A DNA stretch of 64,000 bases from Ignelater luminosus (GCA_011009095.1 VTPC01091310.1:102467-166466), one strand, 5' to 3'. Shown: positions 45,368 to 57,729, numbered from the stretch's first letter. The notes: generated by a model not told the origin, from the letters alone. Numbers and translations are program-made.

Positions 45368-46985
45368 GCAAATTCTACTGCGTTCTTTGAAACAGGTATC
45401 TGTTCATTCAAGCAAGACCGGGAGATAAATAAACAGGTTATAATTTTGCGGCCAAAAAGTGTCTAACCTGTAATAATTTATACTCTTTTTTGTTTCTAGA
45501 TGCAATTGTTTTCTCTGCAGATGCTTCACGATAAATTATCGTTGACTGTTTGTGGATGTTTTAATTTGGAATACTCTCTTATAATAAAGGTAAGAAAAGA
45601 ATTAACCATTTCCATATTAATTAATTGTACCGCATCTCCTACATTCAGTTTTTAATTTTCTCTTTACCATTTACTTGGGCTTTCTTTTCGAATGCAGTTA
45701 TCATTTTTCTCTATTGGGAAAATATGCAAAGAACACTTAGAGTTGTTAAAGTTCTTTCCAGAGACAGCCTGTATATGTTGTGCATTGACAAGAATTTATT
45801 CTCGTCTTCTGGTTATAACCAGATAAATGTAATGTTTGAAACTTGAGCAACTTTGGATATTATTATTAGTATGTCATTTTGAGATTATCATCAATGAGCA
45901 TGGTCGAAATTACGTGAGACGAGAACTATAAGGGCCAAATACATGGTAACATTTATTGACATCAAGATTCATGCAAGCATAAGGCAAACAACAAATGTAC
46001 TTAGAATACATGAAGATGGTCATTTTGCTGAAGTTATTCACAGTGAAACCGCTAGCGCTGGTCTGATTTCAGCAAGAATAACAACCACTTCTATAGAAAG
46101 CAAACCTATTGTTCAGAAGAGCATAAATTTGAGAGTTTTATGGCGGACATAAATTTCGTACATTTAATGTTGCAGGCTTGATTTTCACTTTTTTGTACTT
46201 ATGAGCCGTAGTTTTTACAATATGGAAATGTATAGATATTCTCGATACCAGTACGCTGTCACACTAATCTTCAGGCGCAAGACTAAAATCTCAATGCAGA
46301 GTACCTGCAAAGTATCAAGAAAATGTTTTTATATTCGACCTTAGTAGTTAGTCCCCAAATTTAAAAAAAAAGATGAAATACATTGGCGAGCAGAAAAGCA
46401 GGCCATACATATTACGGTGTTTAATAGCAACTTGGCAAAGCCCGAATACATACGCCAAGAATTGTGACTTTTTGCTGAGAAAATTACTGTTTTGGGCTAA
46501 CCTTTCCTAAGCCCAGACTTACATAACTACTATCGAACATGTATGGGACGTGTTTGGAGGGCGGGTTGGGAATCGATCACCATTTCTTAACACACTGGAA
46601 GAACAGCAAACGACTCTTAGGAAAGAATGAGAGAATCTAACACAGGAATTTATATAAAACCTGATAAGGAGAACGAATAGAAGGATGCGAGCTGTTATAA
46701 ATGCAAGAAGAAGCAGTACTCGCCTTATTAGATATCAAAGACTCGTTTGTTATCGGTTCTTTATTGTTTATCATTTTTCTTGCAATTTTATCGTTTTATT
46801 ACTTTATTTGAAAATTATCCTAAACTATTATTATTTTTGTTTGTAATAAACAAATTAAATATTTGTATTAAATTAAATAATCAGAGAGCAAAGCAATACA
46901 TTTTCCTATCAAATTTCAGATTTTAGCAGCTGTAGTTACCAACTTAGTAGTTCTTCTGCAATTTTACGCAATACTTGAAGAATAG
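45368..46985 (+). CDS. Shared C-terminal exons of Gr array 2 (exons 2-4)
   Basis: Phase-0 exons 45368-45436 (69 bp, ANSTAFFETGICSFKQDREI...), 45500-45589 (90 bp, MQLFSLQMLHDKLSLTVCGC...) and 46920-46985 (66 bp, ILAAVVTNLVVLLQFYAILE..., TAG). The first intron is only 63 bp; the second is 1.3 kb, lengthened by a Tc1-like relic. The family block SLQMLHxKLSLTxCGxFxLEYSL and the terminal LLQF are present, again with TN in place of TY. The only set of C-terminal exons after the first exons 29322, 37225 and 40773. Confidence 0.9.
46380..46735 (+). mobile_element. Tc1-like transposase relic in intron 3
   Basis: The frame at 46532 reads IEHVWDVFGGRVGNRSPFLN, then TLEEQQTTLRKE, then stops; another frame gives RRMRAVINARRSSTRY. 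These are the C-terminal motifs of Tc1-family transposases (SPDLNPIEHVWD, AVIxARGGxTRY). Ends not determined. A stretch at 45943-46152 (MVTFIDIKIHASIRQT...) may belong to it or to another element. Confidence 0.65.
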
Positions 46986-48231
46986 TAAGAAAACTCCTTG
47001 AAGTTCTAAGAGTAACATTCGCAGTATGAATATCCAATACGCCTTAAAAGCCTGAATACTTCAGATATGAAATAAATGTGTACCATCCTAAAGCCCCAAA
47101 GTACATAATAAACAACAATTGTAGTATATTCTTTATAATGTATTTATTTCAACGTTTTAAAGAAAATATAACACACTTAGCATCTACTAATTTGCTTTAT
47201 ATTTTTCACCTCGTGCATATTTTTCGACATTTCTTCTGTACTTACATCTTAGAAAATCTTAAAACAAGATTTTATTATAGATCCTGTATTGTAAAGGAGC
47301 TCTTGTTTAGCTTCCATAAAGCAAACCATTTACAAATTTGCAGTCCTGCATTTCATTAAAGATATCCAACCTACTATAGTACGTTAAGTAGTAATAAAGC
47401 CGCAATTGAAATTCTGACGTGGAATGACCTCATTAGAGTCGGAATGTTTGACAAGTCGACTTCATTTATTATTATTAATAATATGAACAATTACGTACAA
47501 ACAACACATTCAATGTGTATATTTATCAAAAGTATATAGTATAAAGTATAATAGAGGACATGTCTTGCCCAGAAAGTGGAAACAATGTAGCCTAAACACT
47601 TTGCAACACACCGTCTTGTTTTTCATCTGAAGCCACTCCACAAGTCAACAAACATAAACGCAAATAAAAGTTTTCTAGGTGTGGAGGAATAATGGTAACC
47701 CTAAGAGTAGATTTCTTTTTTGTTATCATCTCAGTTTGGTTTAGAATGGGTTTCACCCACCTTTGATAAAGCTTCTTGCATACAAACTCTAGACTATCAA
47801 TCAATTTACAAAAAACCACTTCTAGAAAATAATCAAAGGCCAAACATAAATACTGGTGTTTCAATAAACTTTATCATGGTGTTGGAGTCAGGTCGTTTGG
47901 ACATAAAGTTCGTTGGGCGCGAAGTTGTTAGGATGGAGCGCGGCGATCGCTTAGATAAAACACAGAAAATTTCCTTTTTTAAAAGATCTAAGCTGAAGGT
48001 TACTACGTTGAATTCAGTATGATTATTAATATATGTTGATATCATTCGATTTTCTTGTATGTGGTACCCTAAACATAAAAGAAAATAAAATAAATATTTT
48101 AGGTCCAACTGACGCTTGAACGAATATGCTTCCAAATTACATTTTTTGGATATAAAAAGCAGAGTAAAAATATGAATAAGAACAAATATCCGTTGGATTC
48201 AAAATTTGATAGAAATTCCAAATATACAAAA
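46986..48231. other. 3' flank of Gr array 2
   Basis: AATAAA at 47071-47076. The first about 370 bp align with the 3' flank of array 3 (CTAGCTTCCATAAAGCA(A/G)ACCA in both), marking the extent of the duplication. At 47592-48135 two overlapping minus-strand frames (…RSPRSILTTSRPTNFMSKRP…; …LCLLTCGVASDEKQDGVL…) are protein-like but unassigned. Confidence 0.4.
47071..47076 (+). terminator. Poly(A) signal AATAAA of Gr array 2
   Basis: AATAAA 86 bp after the stop codon. The aligned position in array 3 reads GAAATA, so the signal is not conserved. Confidence 0.55.
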
Positions 48232-48233
48232 TA

Positions 48234-49081
48234 CAGTGTGTAAAAAAAGTAAGGCACAAATTCCTTTATGGCGTTATTTTTAATTTTTCGGAAGAATGCT
48301 CGAACACGTCGATTTTATTTATTTATCAGCAATATTTTAAGCAAAAAATCTTTGTTCCAAATGTCCAGATGGCGTGAAAACGCCATTTTAAAAAAAAAAT
48401 TTAAATACAACGGGCACTTGAGTAATAGCTCATTTTGAAGTTCTCACTGATACATATACATGTCCAAGTTTCAGGAAATTTCAACTCCCCAAAACAAAAT
48501 GGCGACCTGTCAAAGTTATTGTTTTTGTTATTGTTATCCGTAGCAGGCCATGTTATTAAATAAATTAGGTGCTTTTTGTTGCGTTTGAGTTTCATGACCA
48601 CAACCAAGCATTATCAGTATTTCGATTATTTCTGTTTCAGTTAGCTTCATCATGGAAAACGTCGATTACTTTGAAAGTTTGCAGTTAATTATAATTTACC
48701 GTTCTAATGGCAAGTGAATGTAGAGTCATGCATCTTAGATTATCCTCGAATAGTAATAACATGGCCTGCTACGGCCGTGAACAATAACAAAAACCATAAC
48801 TTTAACAGGTCGGCACTTTGTCTTGGAGAGTTGACATTTTCTGAAACTTGGACATTAAACGTATATCATTGAGAGCTTCAAAATGAGCTATTACACAAGT
48901 ACTCTTTACATTTACATTTTTTTAATAAAATGGTATCCTGACACCATCTTGAAATTTGGAACAAAAACATTTGCTTAAAATATTGGTGATAAGTAAATAA
49001 AATCGACGTGTTCGAGCATTCTTCCGTAAAATTAAAAATAATGCCGTAAGTGAATTTGTGCCTTACTTTTTTTACACACTG
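48234..49081. mobile_element. TA-flanked foldback element, 848 bp
   Basis: Ends CAGTGTGTAAAAAAAGTAAG / CTTACTTTTTTTACACACTG, TA on both sides. The arms remain complementary for about 350 bp (GGAAGAATGCTCGAACACGT; TAGCTCATTTTGAAG; GGCCATGTTATTA-like), leaving a central spacer of about 150 bp around 48650. No transposase. Confidence 0.88.
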
Positions 49082-49083
49082 TA

Positions 49084-49950
49084 TATAGGGTGCTGCTTTA
49101 AATAGGAAAGTGGATATCATTTTTAGTGAAACAGAAAGTGCTGGTGAACTGCGACTGCATTGTTTCCGGTAGAGTAAATATAATCTCTTAATTTATTTAT
49201 TCTAATTTTATTAATGTACTACGCTTATTACTTATATCAACTAAGACTACAAGACATAAAATAACAATATAACATTAGAGTTTGTTCCATTTTGTTGTAT
49301 TAACCACCTCGTGGTTTATCTCTTTTCGAGTAAAATAATCGGGTTTCAGTTTATTTATTAAGTTTTATTTCCATCAAATAAAACGTCATCTCTTATCAAA
49401 CTATATAAAACGTTTCATTATACTTATTGTTATAAAGTATTTAAAGAGTGGCTAAAAAAAGGCGTTTTGAAAAAGACAATAGTGAATGTTCATTATATGA
49501 TTATAATATATTTAATAACAAAGAGCATAATGAAAAAAATGTTTGCTGTTTGACAGAAGAGGACGTTTTCATTCGAAAAGTTAATACACTGTAATTTGAT
49601 GGAAATAATTTTTTAAACAAATCTATGTGTTATTTTTGAATTAGTAAAGGTTAATTGTTTAGCGGTTGCGGTATACAATTTGATGAACAAAATTTTTATA
49701 AGTAAACTTACGAAAGAAATGTTATGTAAATTCTTTGAACAATATAACATATCTGCCAAAGTTTTTTTTTGTTGAAGTTAATTAAATTACACCTAATGAC
49801 ATTACAACTGACTAATGTCAAAAAAAATGAAGTATAGTTCATCAGACATTTGAAAAATAAAAAGTCAATAGAATTATCATTATTACAGAATATAAATTGA
49901 ATGCACTTAATCATAGTGAACGTAAAGAACCCGGAGAGCAAGAGGATGTA
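49084..49950. other. Spacer between arrays 2 and 3
   Basis: AT-rich; a transposon-end-like TATATAGGGTGCTGC lies at about 49081. Nothing else recognised. Confidence 0.4.
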
Positions 49951-50877
49951 CGAGGTCTGTTCAAAAAGTATCGCGAACTTTGTGTTTTTTCAAAAATGAT
50001 TTATTTATTCATGAATATCTATTTTGTCCCCTTCAAAGTAATCCCCATCAGATATTATACACTTGTGCCAACGTTTCTTCCAATCCTCGATGCACTTCAT
50101 AAAATCATTTCTTGTGATCTTGTTCAGCTCCTCCTTCGATGCCGTCTTTATCTCCTCAATCGTAGCGTAGCGTCGTCCTTTCATGGGCCTCTTCAGTTTC
50201 GAAAACAAGAAAAAGTTACAGGGGGCCAGGTCTGGGGAATACGGTGGCTGCGGCATCATTAGTGTGTTGTTTTTGGCCAAAAATTCGCGCACAAGCAACG
50301 ATGTGTGAGCAGGGACGTTATCATGGTGCAAAAGCCAATTTTTGTTCTTCCACAAATCCCGGCGTTTCTGGCGGATTGCTTGGCGCAAATTGCGCATAAC
50401 TTGCAGGTAATATTCCTTATTAACCGTTCTACCCTGTGGCAAAAACTCATGATGCACCACGCCCCTGCAATCGAAGAAAACTGTAAGCAAAACCAAAAGC
50501 ACGCTCTTCGTCGTTCACATCTTCTCGGCCCTCTGAGAACATTTTGTACCACCGATAAACGTTGCTTCGGTCCAAGGTAGCTTCACCATATGCGACAGTC
50601 AACATTCGGAATGCGTCCCCGCACTTAATTTTGTTTTTCACACAAAATTTGATACAGATTCTTTGATCCATTTTTTATAATAGGCAAAAATTGAAGACGA
50701 CCCAAAACACGTCCAAGCAAAACAGCTGTCAAAAATTAACTGAACATTCAAAATGGCCGAACTTGTCGGCATAAGTGAGGGACATGAGTACCAACATAAC
50801 GCCACAAAAAAATCGAAAATCGAATATACGTAACCCGCGGCAATTCAAAATTCGCGATACTTTTTGAACAGACCTCG
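49951..50877 (-). mobile_element. Mariner element, internally deleted
   Basis: TIRs CGAGGTCTGTTCAAAAAGTA / TACTTTTTGAACAGACCTCG flanked by TA at 49949-49950 and 50878-50879. It lies 180 bp upstream of the ATG of exon 3a, directly in front of the conserved promoter block. Confidence 0.93.
50005..50671 (-). pseudogene. Mariner transposase with deletion and changed catalytic Asp
   Basis: Starts MDQRICIKFCVKNKIKCGDA. HTH part to EGREDVNDEERA, then a jump that removes the linker and the first-Asp motif, to TVFFDCRGVVHHEFLPQG in another frame. HHDNVPAHTS is present, but the third catalytic position reads PYSPDLAPCN (Asp to Asn). It ends RWHKCIISDGDYFEGD. Inactive on two counts. Confidence 0.88.
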
Positions 50878-50929
50878 TATGTGTGTATGTAAATAGCGGT
50901 ACAATAGTCTATTCTTTAGACGTATTATA

Positions 50930-51057
50930 AATTCCTTTAATTATTATTACATCAAAACACTACTTTCAAACGAAGTGTATTAAATTATTGATTTTATATC
51001 AATCATCGTCTACGCACAGAAATCGACCAGCAAACGCCGTTTATTCATTAAAACGAC
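50930..51057 (+). promoter_or_regulatory. Conserved block upstream of exon 3a (candidate promoter)
   Basis: Matches 37066-37224: CCTTTAATTATTATTACATC, AAATTATTGATTTTATATCA and the sequence up to the ATG (TTCATTAAAACGACATG versus TTGAATAAAACGACATG). Confidence 0.45.
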
Positions 51058-51957
51058 ATGACTGTGTTTTCCCCAGCAAAAAACATAGCAGCATCTTTAT
51101 CTCCATTATTTATTTACGGCAGAATTACAGGGTTGGCTCCATATAAATTGAAAATTACTAGCAATCATGTGACAGCAGTAACAGATAAAGTATTAATTAT
51201 AGTAAGAGTATTAGTTACTATTATAATTCTTTGTTTAGAAAAACCTAAAAATGTACTAGATATGGATGGACATGGTCCCATTTTACGTTTTCTACAATAT
51301 ATCGTAGACTTTTCAAGTATAATTACTTGTAACCTATATGTTTTAATTGGATTCTTGGAAAGGCATAAAATTGTATACATCGTGAAAGAATTATTATCTA
51401 CGGACTGTCAACTGCAGCTCCTTCATATCGAAATAAACTATTTCAAAGATCAACTTGCTGTCATCGCTCTTATCATCTTTCAAGTAACTAAAATTGCCGT
51501 TTTGGTTCTACTAGCAGGTATACATATGCAAGACAACCATTCATATGTCATGCGATATACAATATTTTTATTAACAAGTTCAAACATACATTTACATTTT
51601 GTGATTATTTTGTTTATAATAATGAGAAGGTACAGAATTATCAACCAATATATAAACTCTATCGAGAAAGGTAAACGTAAGAATAATACCGAATTGTTAC
51701 TGATACTAACGAAATTGAAAGATATTCACGAGAATTTGTTACGTACGACTCACGTTTTACTCAAAGCATTTCAATTAGAAATCCTGATCAGATTCGCTAC
51801 CATATATGTAACGACGAATTACGCCTTGTTTTTCTTAATTAAGAGTTTAACACTGATAAATGACACAAACTACGTGTGGTTGAGAACATATTACTTTATT
51901 TTCGACATATCAGAGATAATACTTGTGGTTATTGTCTGCAGTCCTACAACAGATGAG
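51058..51957 (+). CDS. Gustatory receptor, alternative first exon 3a of array 3
   Basis: 300 codons up to GAG|GTAAGG (phase 0), 374 residues with exons 63064-63661. It is the duplicate of 37225: MTVFSPAKNIAASLSPLFIY, ITGLAPYKLKITSN, DGHGPILRFLQYI, FLERHKIVYIVKELL, HLHFVIILFIIMRRYRIINQ, and YYFIFDISEIILVVIVCSPT before the donor. The frame is intact. The intron to its shared exons is 11 kb, stretched by a copia insertion. Confidence 0.89.
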
Positions 51958-52717
51958 GTAAGGTATTAACCACATATCCACATTATTTACACACTATGAA
52001 TTTCTGAGCAGATACTAGTTCACGCAAGCAAGCTTTTTTATGACTCTTTTAAGTTGTACGAAATTAGAAGTAAAAAGCTGGTTATCCGACATATGCATTG
52101 TTGGTTAATTACCTGCCGTCAGACAACTTGTTTTTTTTTCATTTATTACCTGTCAATTGGACTTCTACTGCCATAAACCCAACCTTTTAGAGTGGAATAT
52201 ACGTGCACATCACGAAAGGCGAAACATACATTTCTCCTTGCAAACATTATTCCAGTACCTCTACTTGTAATAGTTCTGAGAATATTAGATTTAAGAAACC
52301 TCAATTATTGTAACATATATAAAATAAATGCTCTAAATACAAAACTATGTAAAATGTCCCATTTAAAATTAGAAAAGGTGATGTCATTTCCAGTAAAACT
52401 AGAAGCTCTCGAGTGATGTTTGCAAAAGCACACATTTAAGTTTGAAAATCAGTTTAGTTATGAATAGATTGATAAATAAGCAAAATTAGTGAGTCAACCA
52501 GGTTTCAAGCACACCCAAAATATCAATATTTATGTTATCTTTTAATTACTCTACTCTAATATAATGCATACTACACGCTGCCACATACAACCGCAGGAAT
52601 AACAATATAAAACAATTAGAGGTTTGTTTCATTGGTTAAAAGTATAAACGAGTTAAACCATTACATTAAAAATCTTTTATGCTCAAAGAAACAAAACGTA
52701 AAACGCCCGAATATTCA
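51958..52717. other. Array-3 intron and upstream block of the dead exon 3b
   Basis: From about 52480 this aligns with the candidate promoter block at 40500-40772 (TTAAAAGTATAAACGAGTTA at about 52637), so the promoter copy survives in front of a dead exon. The earlier part has no recognised feature. Confidence 0.45.
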
Positions 52718-52905
52718 ATAAACCAACCTTTTATTTTCCACAACTAAGAATATTGTCGAATCTTCATATGCGTTAAGTACTTACGACAGAATTGCAAAGT
52801 AAACTTCATATAAACTAAAAATTACAACTAATGATGTGATAACAACGCCGGACACAATATTAATTATAAGGATATTAGTTACCACCATATCGAACGTTTC
52901 TATCC
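52718..52905 (+). pseudogene. Gustatory receptor first exon 3b, N-terminal fragment
   Basis: Matches the first about 190 bp of 40773: TTTTATTTTCCACAA, CGACAGAATTGCAAAGTAAA (stop in place of GLTPY), CATATAAACTAAAAATTAC, CGCCGGACACAATATTAATT. The start codon is lost and the similarity ends abruptly near 52905. The rest of the exon and its donor are deleted. Confidence 0.82.
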
Positions 52906-53412
52906 GGTTATATATAGAGGTTTGAGCAAACTTTTTATCTATCCCTGCCATCTTAGACTTTAGGCATTCTTTTCATTCATTTAGCTGTGTATAGGACAAC
53001 AATAGTCTTGGGATCATTATATGTAGAATAAAATTCTGAACAACTTTCATTTGAAACATTTTTTTTTTTCTGAAATGCATAACAAAGATAGAATTCAACA
53101 TTTAAAATGTTACATTCAAACGGGACATACAATACATGCTTCCCGAAGTAACAAAATCTTCAGTTTTAAACAATAAGTTGACCAGAAATTATGGTCTAAT
53201 TTATAAAGAAAGAACCTATCGGGCTGAATTATTATGTTAACTCGAGCTAAGGTGCAGAAAAAGATGGACATAAAATAGTTTTAGAATCATCCTGTATGTC
53301 AATATTTTTCGTTCATATTATTTTTTGTGAAACAGGTGTTACCTCTTAATTAATTTATTTCCATTTATTATATTACACTTATTGTATCAAATAACGCTGA
53401 ATACGAATAATG
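52906..53412. other. Array-3 intron segment
   Basis: 500 bp, no recognised feature. Confidence 0.35.
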
Positions 53413-53612
53413 AATTAAAGCGGTCATTGTTAAAAGGGGATATGTAACAAAAATAAAGTTGTTGGTAAAATTAAACAAACTGCCTAACAAAAATAAAAGG
53501 AATTTTCTTATTACTTTAGTGATGACAGTTTTCTCTTGACTTTTCTACAAATTTTTTACAACAATTTGAAATTTTGCACATATCCCCTTTTAACAATGAC
53601 CGCTTCAATTCA
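53413..53612. mobile_element. Short MITE, about 200 bp
   Basis: The left end AATTAAAGCGGTCATTGTTA continues AAAAGGGGATATG and is matched inverted at the right (CATATCCCCTTTTAACAATG, ACCGCTTCAATT). The terminal inverted repeats are about 33 bp. Confidence 0.8.
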
Positions 53613-53673
53613 ACATGAACAACCAACGTTTAATTACAAGCATTAACTCGTTAAATTATTATTAGCGCAATAC

Positions 53674-53877
53674 TGTTAAAATAAAGAAAATGCAGCAGCT
53701 TTTATAAAATTCTTTTAATTATAAACAACTTCAAATTGAATACAATGCACGATGTTCTTATATTTTTAAGAACTACAGCCATCTTTTTTAGGGAGCAAAA
53801 TAGTGTCTATGCATACGCTTAAATAACAAAGTTAAACTATTTTGGCGGGTTTGTTCAAATAGTATAACATTCTAACA
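53674..53877 (-). repeat. Copia LTR (3' LTR in element orientation)
   Basis: 204 bp, begins TGTTAAAATAAAG and ends AACATTCTAACA on the + strand; nearly identical to 57433-57636. Confidence 0.93.
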
Positions 53878-53915
53878 CCCTCCCTCAAACCAGACAAAAT
53901 TTCTAAACATGCCCT

Positions 53916-56900
53916 TTAACTTAGCCTTAACATTTTAACTAAATTAACAAATTTTTCATGACACAAAGACTTAGTAAAAATATCTGCTAACTGATCATCT
54001 GTACTAACACAGACTATCTTCATTATTCCTTCAACTATTAAGTCTATTACAAAATGAAATTTAACATCAACATGTTTACATCTTATTATTTTCAAAATTC
54101 TGAAGCAACTTAATTGCACTTTGATTATCTTCAAATAAAATAAATGGTAATGAATATGTAATATGCAAATCATCTAACAAATTCCTTATATATAAAAGTT
54201 CACAACTTGCCATACATATGGCTACAAATTCTGATTCAGTACTGGACAGTGATACAACTGATTGTTTTTTTAGAACTCCAGATGACAAGATTATCAAATA
54301 ATTTAAAACAATATCCACTTACTGATTTTCGATCAGCATCATTTGCCCAATCTGCATCAGAGAAACCTTGTAGATCATTATCTGAACAACAGAAACTTAA
54401 TTTTAAATCCACTGTAAACTTCAAATATTTTAATACTCTCAGCAGGTGCTTAAAATGCACATCCGTTGCACAATCCTGATATCTACCAAAATAACTTACA
54501 CAATAACAGATATCCGGCCTTGTACCCATCATTATATGCATTAGTGAACCTAAAAGTTCCTTATAAGGCAGTTTGGTTTTCAAATTCTCATCGCAATTTC
54601 TTTCTAAAACTAAATTATTTTCAATAGGTGTTTTAAAATTTTTACAGTTTTCTACATTGAAACGTTTCACTAAATTATTAATTGCAGAAATTTGATCAAT
54701 AGTTATAATTTTGTTTTCAAAATCTCTACAGATTCTTATTCCTAAGAAATTGTTAACAAAGTCTAACTTTTTCATTTTAAAAGTTTCACACAATTTTGAT
54801 TTTACATAATTTATAAAATTTTTATCATTACATGCTAACAAAATGTCATCTACATATAATAGCAAATAGCATCCTATGTTCTGTTTAAGAAAAACAAACA
54901 AACAATGGTGAGATTTTGAACGTCTGAAATTTAAACTTGACAAAAAGGTGTTGAATCTTTCATTCCATGTTTTAGGAGCTTGTTTTAAGCCATAAATAGC
55001 TTTATTCAATAAACATACTTTGTTTTCATAATTTTCATTAATTTCTAAACCCTCATCCTGTTCAAACCCTCTAGCAACTAATTTTGCTTAGTAAATTAAT
55101 TTTCCTTTATTATTCTCTTTTGCTCGAAACACCCATCTGTTACTTATAACTTCTTCATCTTCAGGTTTATTAACCAATTTCCATGTCTCATTTTCTTGTA
55201 AGGCATTTAACTCGTCTTCAATGGCTCGTTCTCAATAATTCCATTTTGAACTTCTCTTTGCTTCTGCATATGATTTGGGAACATCACAAAAATTACTTAA
55301 TAAGGCTAGACAACCTAAATCTATTTCATAATCTTGAAAATGTAGTGGCAACTTTATACTTCTCTTCGGTCTCGCATCATCTTCTTTAACACCATCTACG
55401 TCAGCTTCTGAATCTGTATCTTTTTCTTCAACATCATTTCTTTCATCTTCAAAAAGTTTATTTTCCTTTCTATTTCCTTTCACTATACAAAAACTGTCTT
55501 CATTGAAAATAACATTTCTACTATGAATAATCTTGTTTTCTGTCTCATTTAATAACCTATACCCATTTTCTGCATAACCTATAAATCTACATTTCACTCC
55601 TTTGTCATCCAATTTAGTTCGAAGTGAGTCGGGTATTCTTGCATATGCTGTACACCCAAAGACACGGATATTGGACACATTTGGTTTTTCCTTTAACCAT
55701 AATTCATAAGGTGTTCTGTTTTTAATTAAGGAAGACTGCGTTCGATTTGTTATGTACGCAGCAGTAAGTACTGCTTCTTCCCAATAACTTTTACTCATTT
55801 CAGCTTGCATAATCATTGCTCTTGCTTTATCCATTAGTATTTGGTTCATCCTTTCGGCAACACCATTTACTTGGGGAGTGTAGGGTGGTGTATATGAAAT
55901 TTGAATACCTTTTTGTGCACAGAAATTAGTAAGTGATTTTGAACAATATTCACCCCCATTATCACATTTGATTTTTGCTATTTCTTACTACAGAACAACG
56001 CTGCTACCTTGGCCTCATAATTCTTAAAGCATTCAAATACTTCAACTTTGGATTTAATTATATATACCATTACAAACCTTGAATAGTCATCTGAACGTTC
56101 TCCTTGTGCATAAACATTTTTGTTTTTCTCAATAGAAATAGTACCATCAACACATACTATTTTAAAGCCAACTTTTTCTATCGTTGAAATGGATAATAAA
56201 TTTACCCTTAATTCAGGAACACAAAAAACATTTCTCAATGCAATTGGTATTTTCTTATTTCCTACTGAACTTATTACTTTTACATCACCATAACAAGTTG
56301 CAACCATACATTTTCCTCTTTCCGCTAACTGAATGGACTTTGGCTCATCAAAATATTTTTTATTAATCAGAATTCCCTCATCACTAATATAATGATGTGT
56401 TGCCCCCGAATCCGCATACCACAAAATAATTTCATTTGAATTTTTACTTGCTTCCTCTGCTGAAGTTGAACAAAAGGCTACATCTTCTTTTCCTGTTTTT
56501 CTATTACTGATGGTTGTGCAATCTTCATCGTCTTCTTTAACATAATTAGCTCGGCTATTATTTCTACCAGTTTTCTTAACATTTCTGAAGCAATTTATTG
56601 CTTTATGCCCGAACTTATTACACACAAAGCACTTTATACCACATACATTTTTCAAATGTCCCATTTTTCCACAACGATAACACTTTTGGTTTACTTTTGT
56701 AGCAACAAATGAGGCATCTATTTTACTTTTAATCTTAACTGAAGTATTTTTATTCAGTTTAAATTCTAACAACCTATTTTTAATTAACATAAGTTTTAAG
56801 TTGTCTTCTGATACCGTTCTTATTGCTGTAACAACACTTTCATATTCATGTGGCATTGATAATAACAGGAGACATGCTATATCTGACTCTTCGAAGTTCG

Positions 56901-57314
56901 TTCCCAAGCTTCTTAATTCTCTGAAGATTTTATCGTACTTAGAAACATGCTGCTGCAAATCTTCTTGTGTATCATACTTCAAATTAACTAATTCTTTTAA
57001 TAAGTAGAACTTTGAACACGTACCTTTTTTGCAAACGTTATTTCTAATTTCTTTAGCATTTCAACGGCTTCATCTATATCTTTTATGTATTCTAAATGTG
57101 AATCTGCCACACTCTGAATTATAATATTTCTGGCTTTATTATTTTTCTTCCGGCACTGTTCATCTTTCTCATTTTCTTTGATGCTCTTTAACACAACGTC
57201 AACTTCGACCGCTTTTAGTACCGATTCCATTCGAAACTTCCAATTATCAAAATTGCTACCGCTAAACGGAATAATACCGTATTTATTTTCACTTAACACT
57301 TCCAATCGGTCCAT
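53916..57314 (-). pseudogene. Copia gag-pol polyprotein, broken
   Basis: Read on the minus strand from 57314 (MDRLEVLSENKYGIIPF...): gag with a frameshift at about 56995; two zinc knuckles (CYRCGKMGHLKNVC, CFVCNKFGHKAINC); the aspartic protease motif ADSGATHH; integrase, from which the N-terminal zinc finger and part of the core are deleted at GERSDDYSRF; the GVAERMNQILMDKAR block and IRVFGCTAY. Reverse transcriptase has lost its N-terminal motifs but keeps AIYGLKQAPKTWNERF and YVDDILL. RNase H is split by a frameshift (VSLSSTESEF, EDNQSAIKLL). It ends ADIFTKSLCHEKF. Not capable of autonomous movement. Confidence 0.92.
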
Positions 57315-57416
57315 TGTTTTATCCTTTTTTAATACCTGCTCAATTCTACTCGTTTACTTTCAACTTTTATCAAACTTTCAGCTACACTGAACTATATTGG
57401 CCTATACTTGAGTACA

Positions 57417-57431
57417 CTGGGCCCATAACCA
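57417..57431 (-). other. Copia primer-binding site
   Basis: TTGGTTATGGGCCCA (minus strand) directly inside the 5' LTR; complementary to the anticodon stem-loop of initiator tRNA-Met, the half-tRNA priming known for copia. Confidence 0.7.
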
Positions 57432-57432
57432 A

Positions 57433-57636
57433 TGTTAAAATAAAGAAAATGCAGCAGCTTTTATAAAATTCTTTTAATTATAAACAACTTCAAAATGAAT
57501 ACAATGCATGATGTTCTTATATTTTTAAGAACTACAGCCATCTTTTTTAGGGAGCAAAATAGTGTCTATGTATACGCTTAAATAACAAAGTTAAACTATT
57601 TTGGCGGGTTTGTTCAAATAGTATAACATTCTAACA
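57433..57636 (-). repeat. Copia LTR (5' LTR in element orientation)
   Basis: 204 bp, TGTTAAAATAAAG ... AACATTCTAACA; about three substitutions from the other LTR. Confidence 0.93.
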
Positions 57637-57729
57637 AATAGTACTTTCTAAAAAGGTATATTAAGCTATCGATTTTATACCTATGCCCGAAAGAATAAAC
57701 CCCTATCGGCATTTGCTCTAAGACACAAT

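Larger units (their letters stand above)
53674..57636 (-). mobile_element. Copia (Ty1-copia) LTR retrotransposon, recently inserted, defective
   Basis: Two 204-bp LTRs (53674-53877 and 57433-57636; TGTT...AACA), differing at about 3 positions. Flanks AATAC / AATAG are a near-match 5-bp target duplication. On the minus strand, a primer-binding site next to the 57433 LTR (TTGGTTATGGGCCCAG) matches the anticodon region of initiator tRNA-Met, as in Drosophila copia. A polypurine tract (GGTTTGAGGGAGGG) adjoins the other LTR. Coding parts run gag-protease-integrase-RT-RNase H, with deletions and frameshifts. It lies antisense within Gr array 3. Confidence 0.94.

Noticed and set aside
47592-48135. 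Two overlapping minus-strand frames that could be exons of one gene
   Set aside because: Protein-like patches exist, but the frames overlap without splice signals, no family is recognised, and the plus strand is equally open. Not called as a gene.
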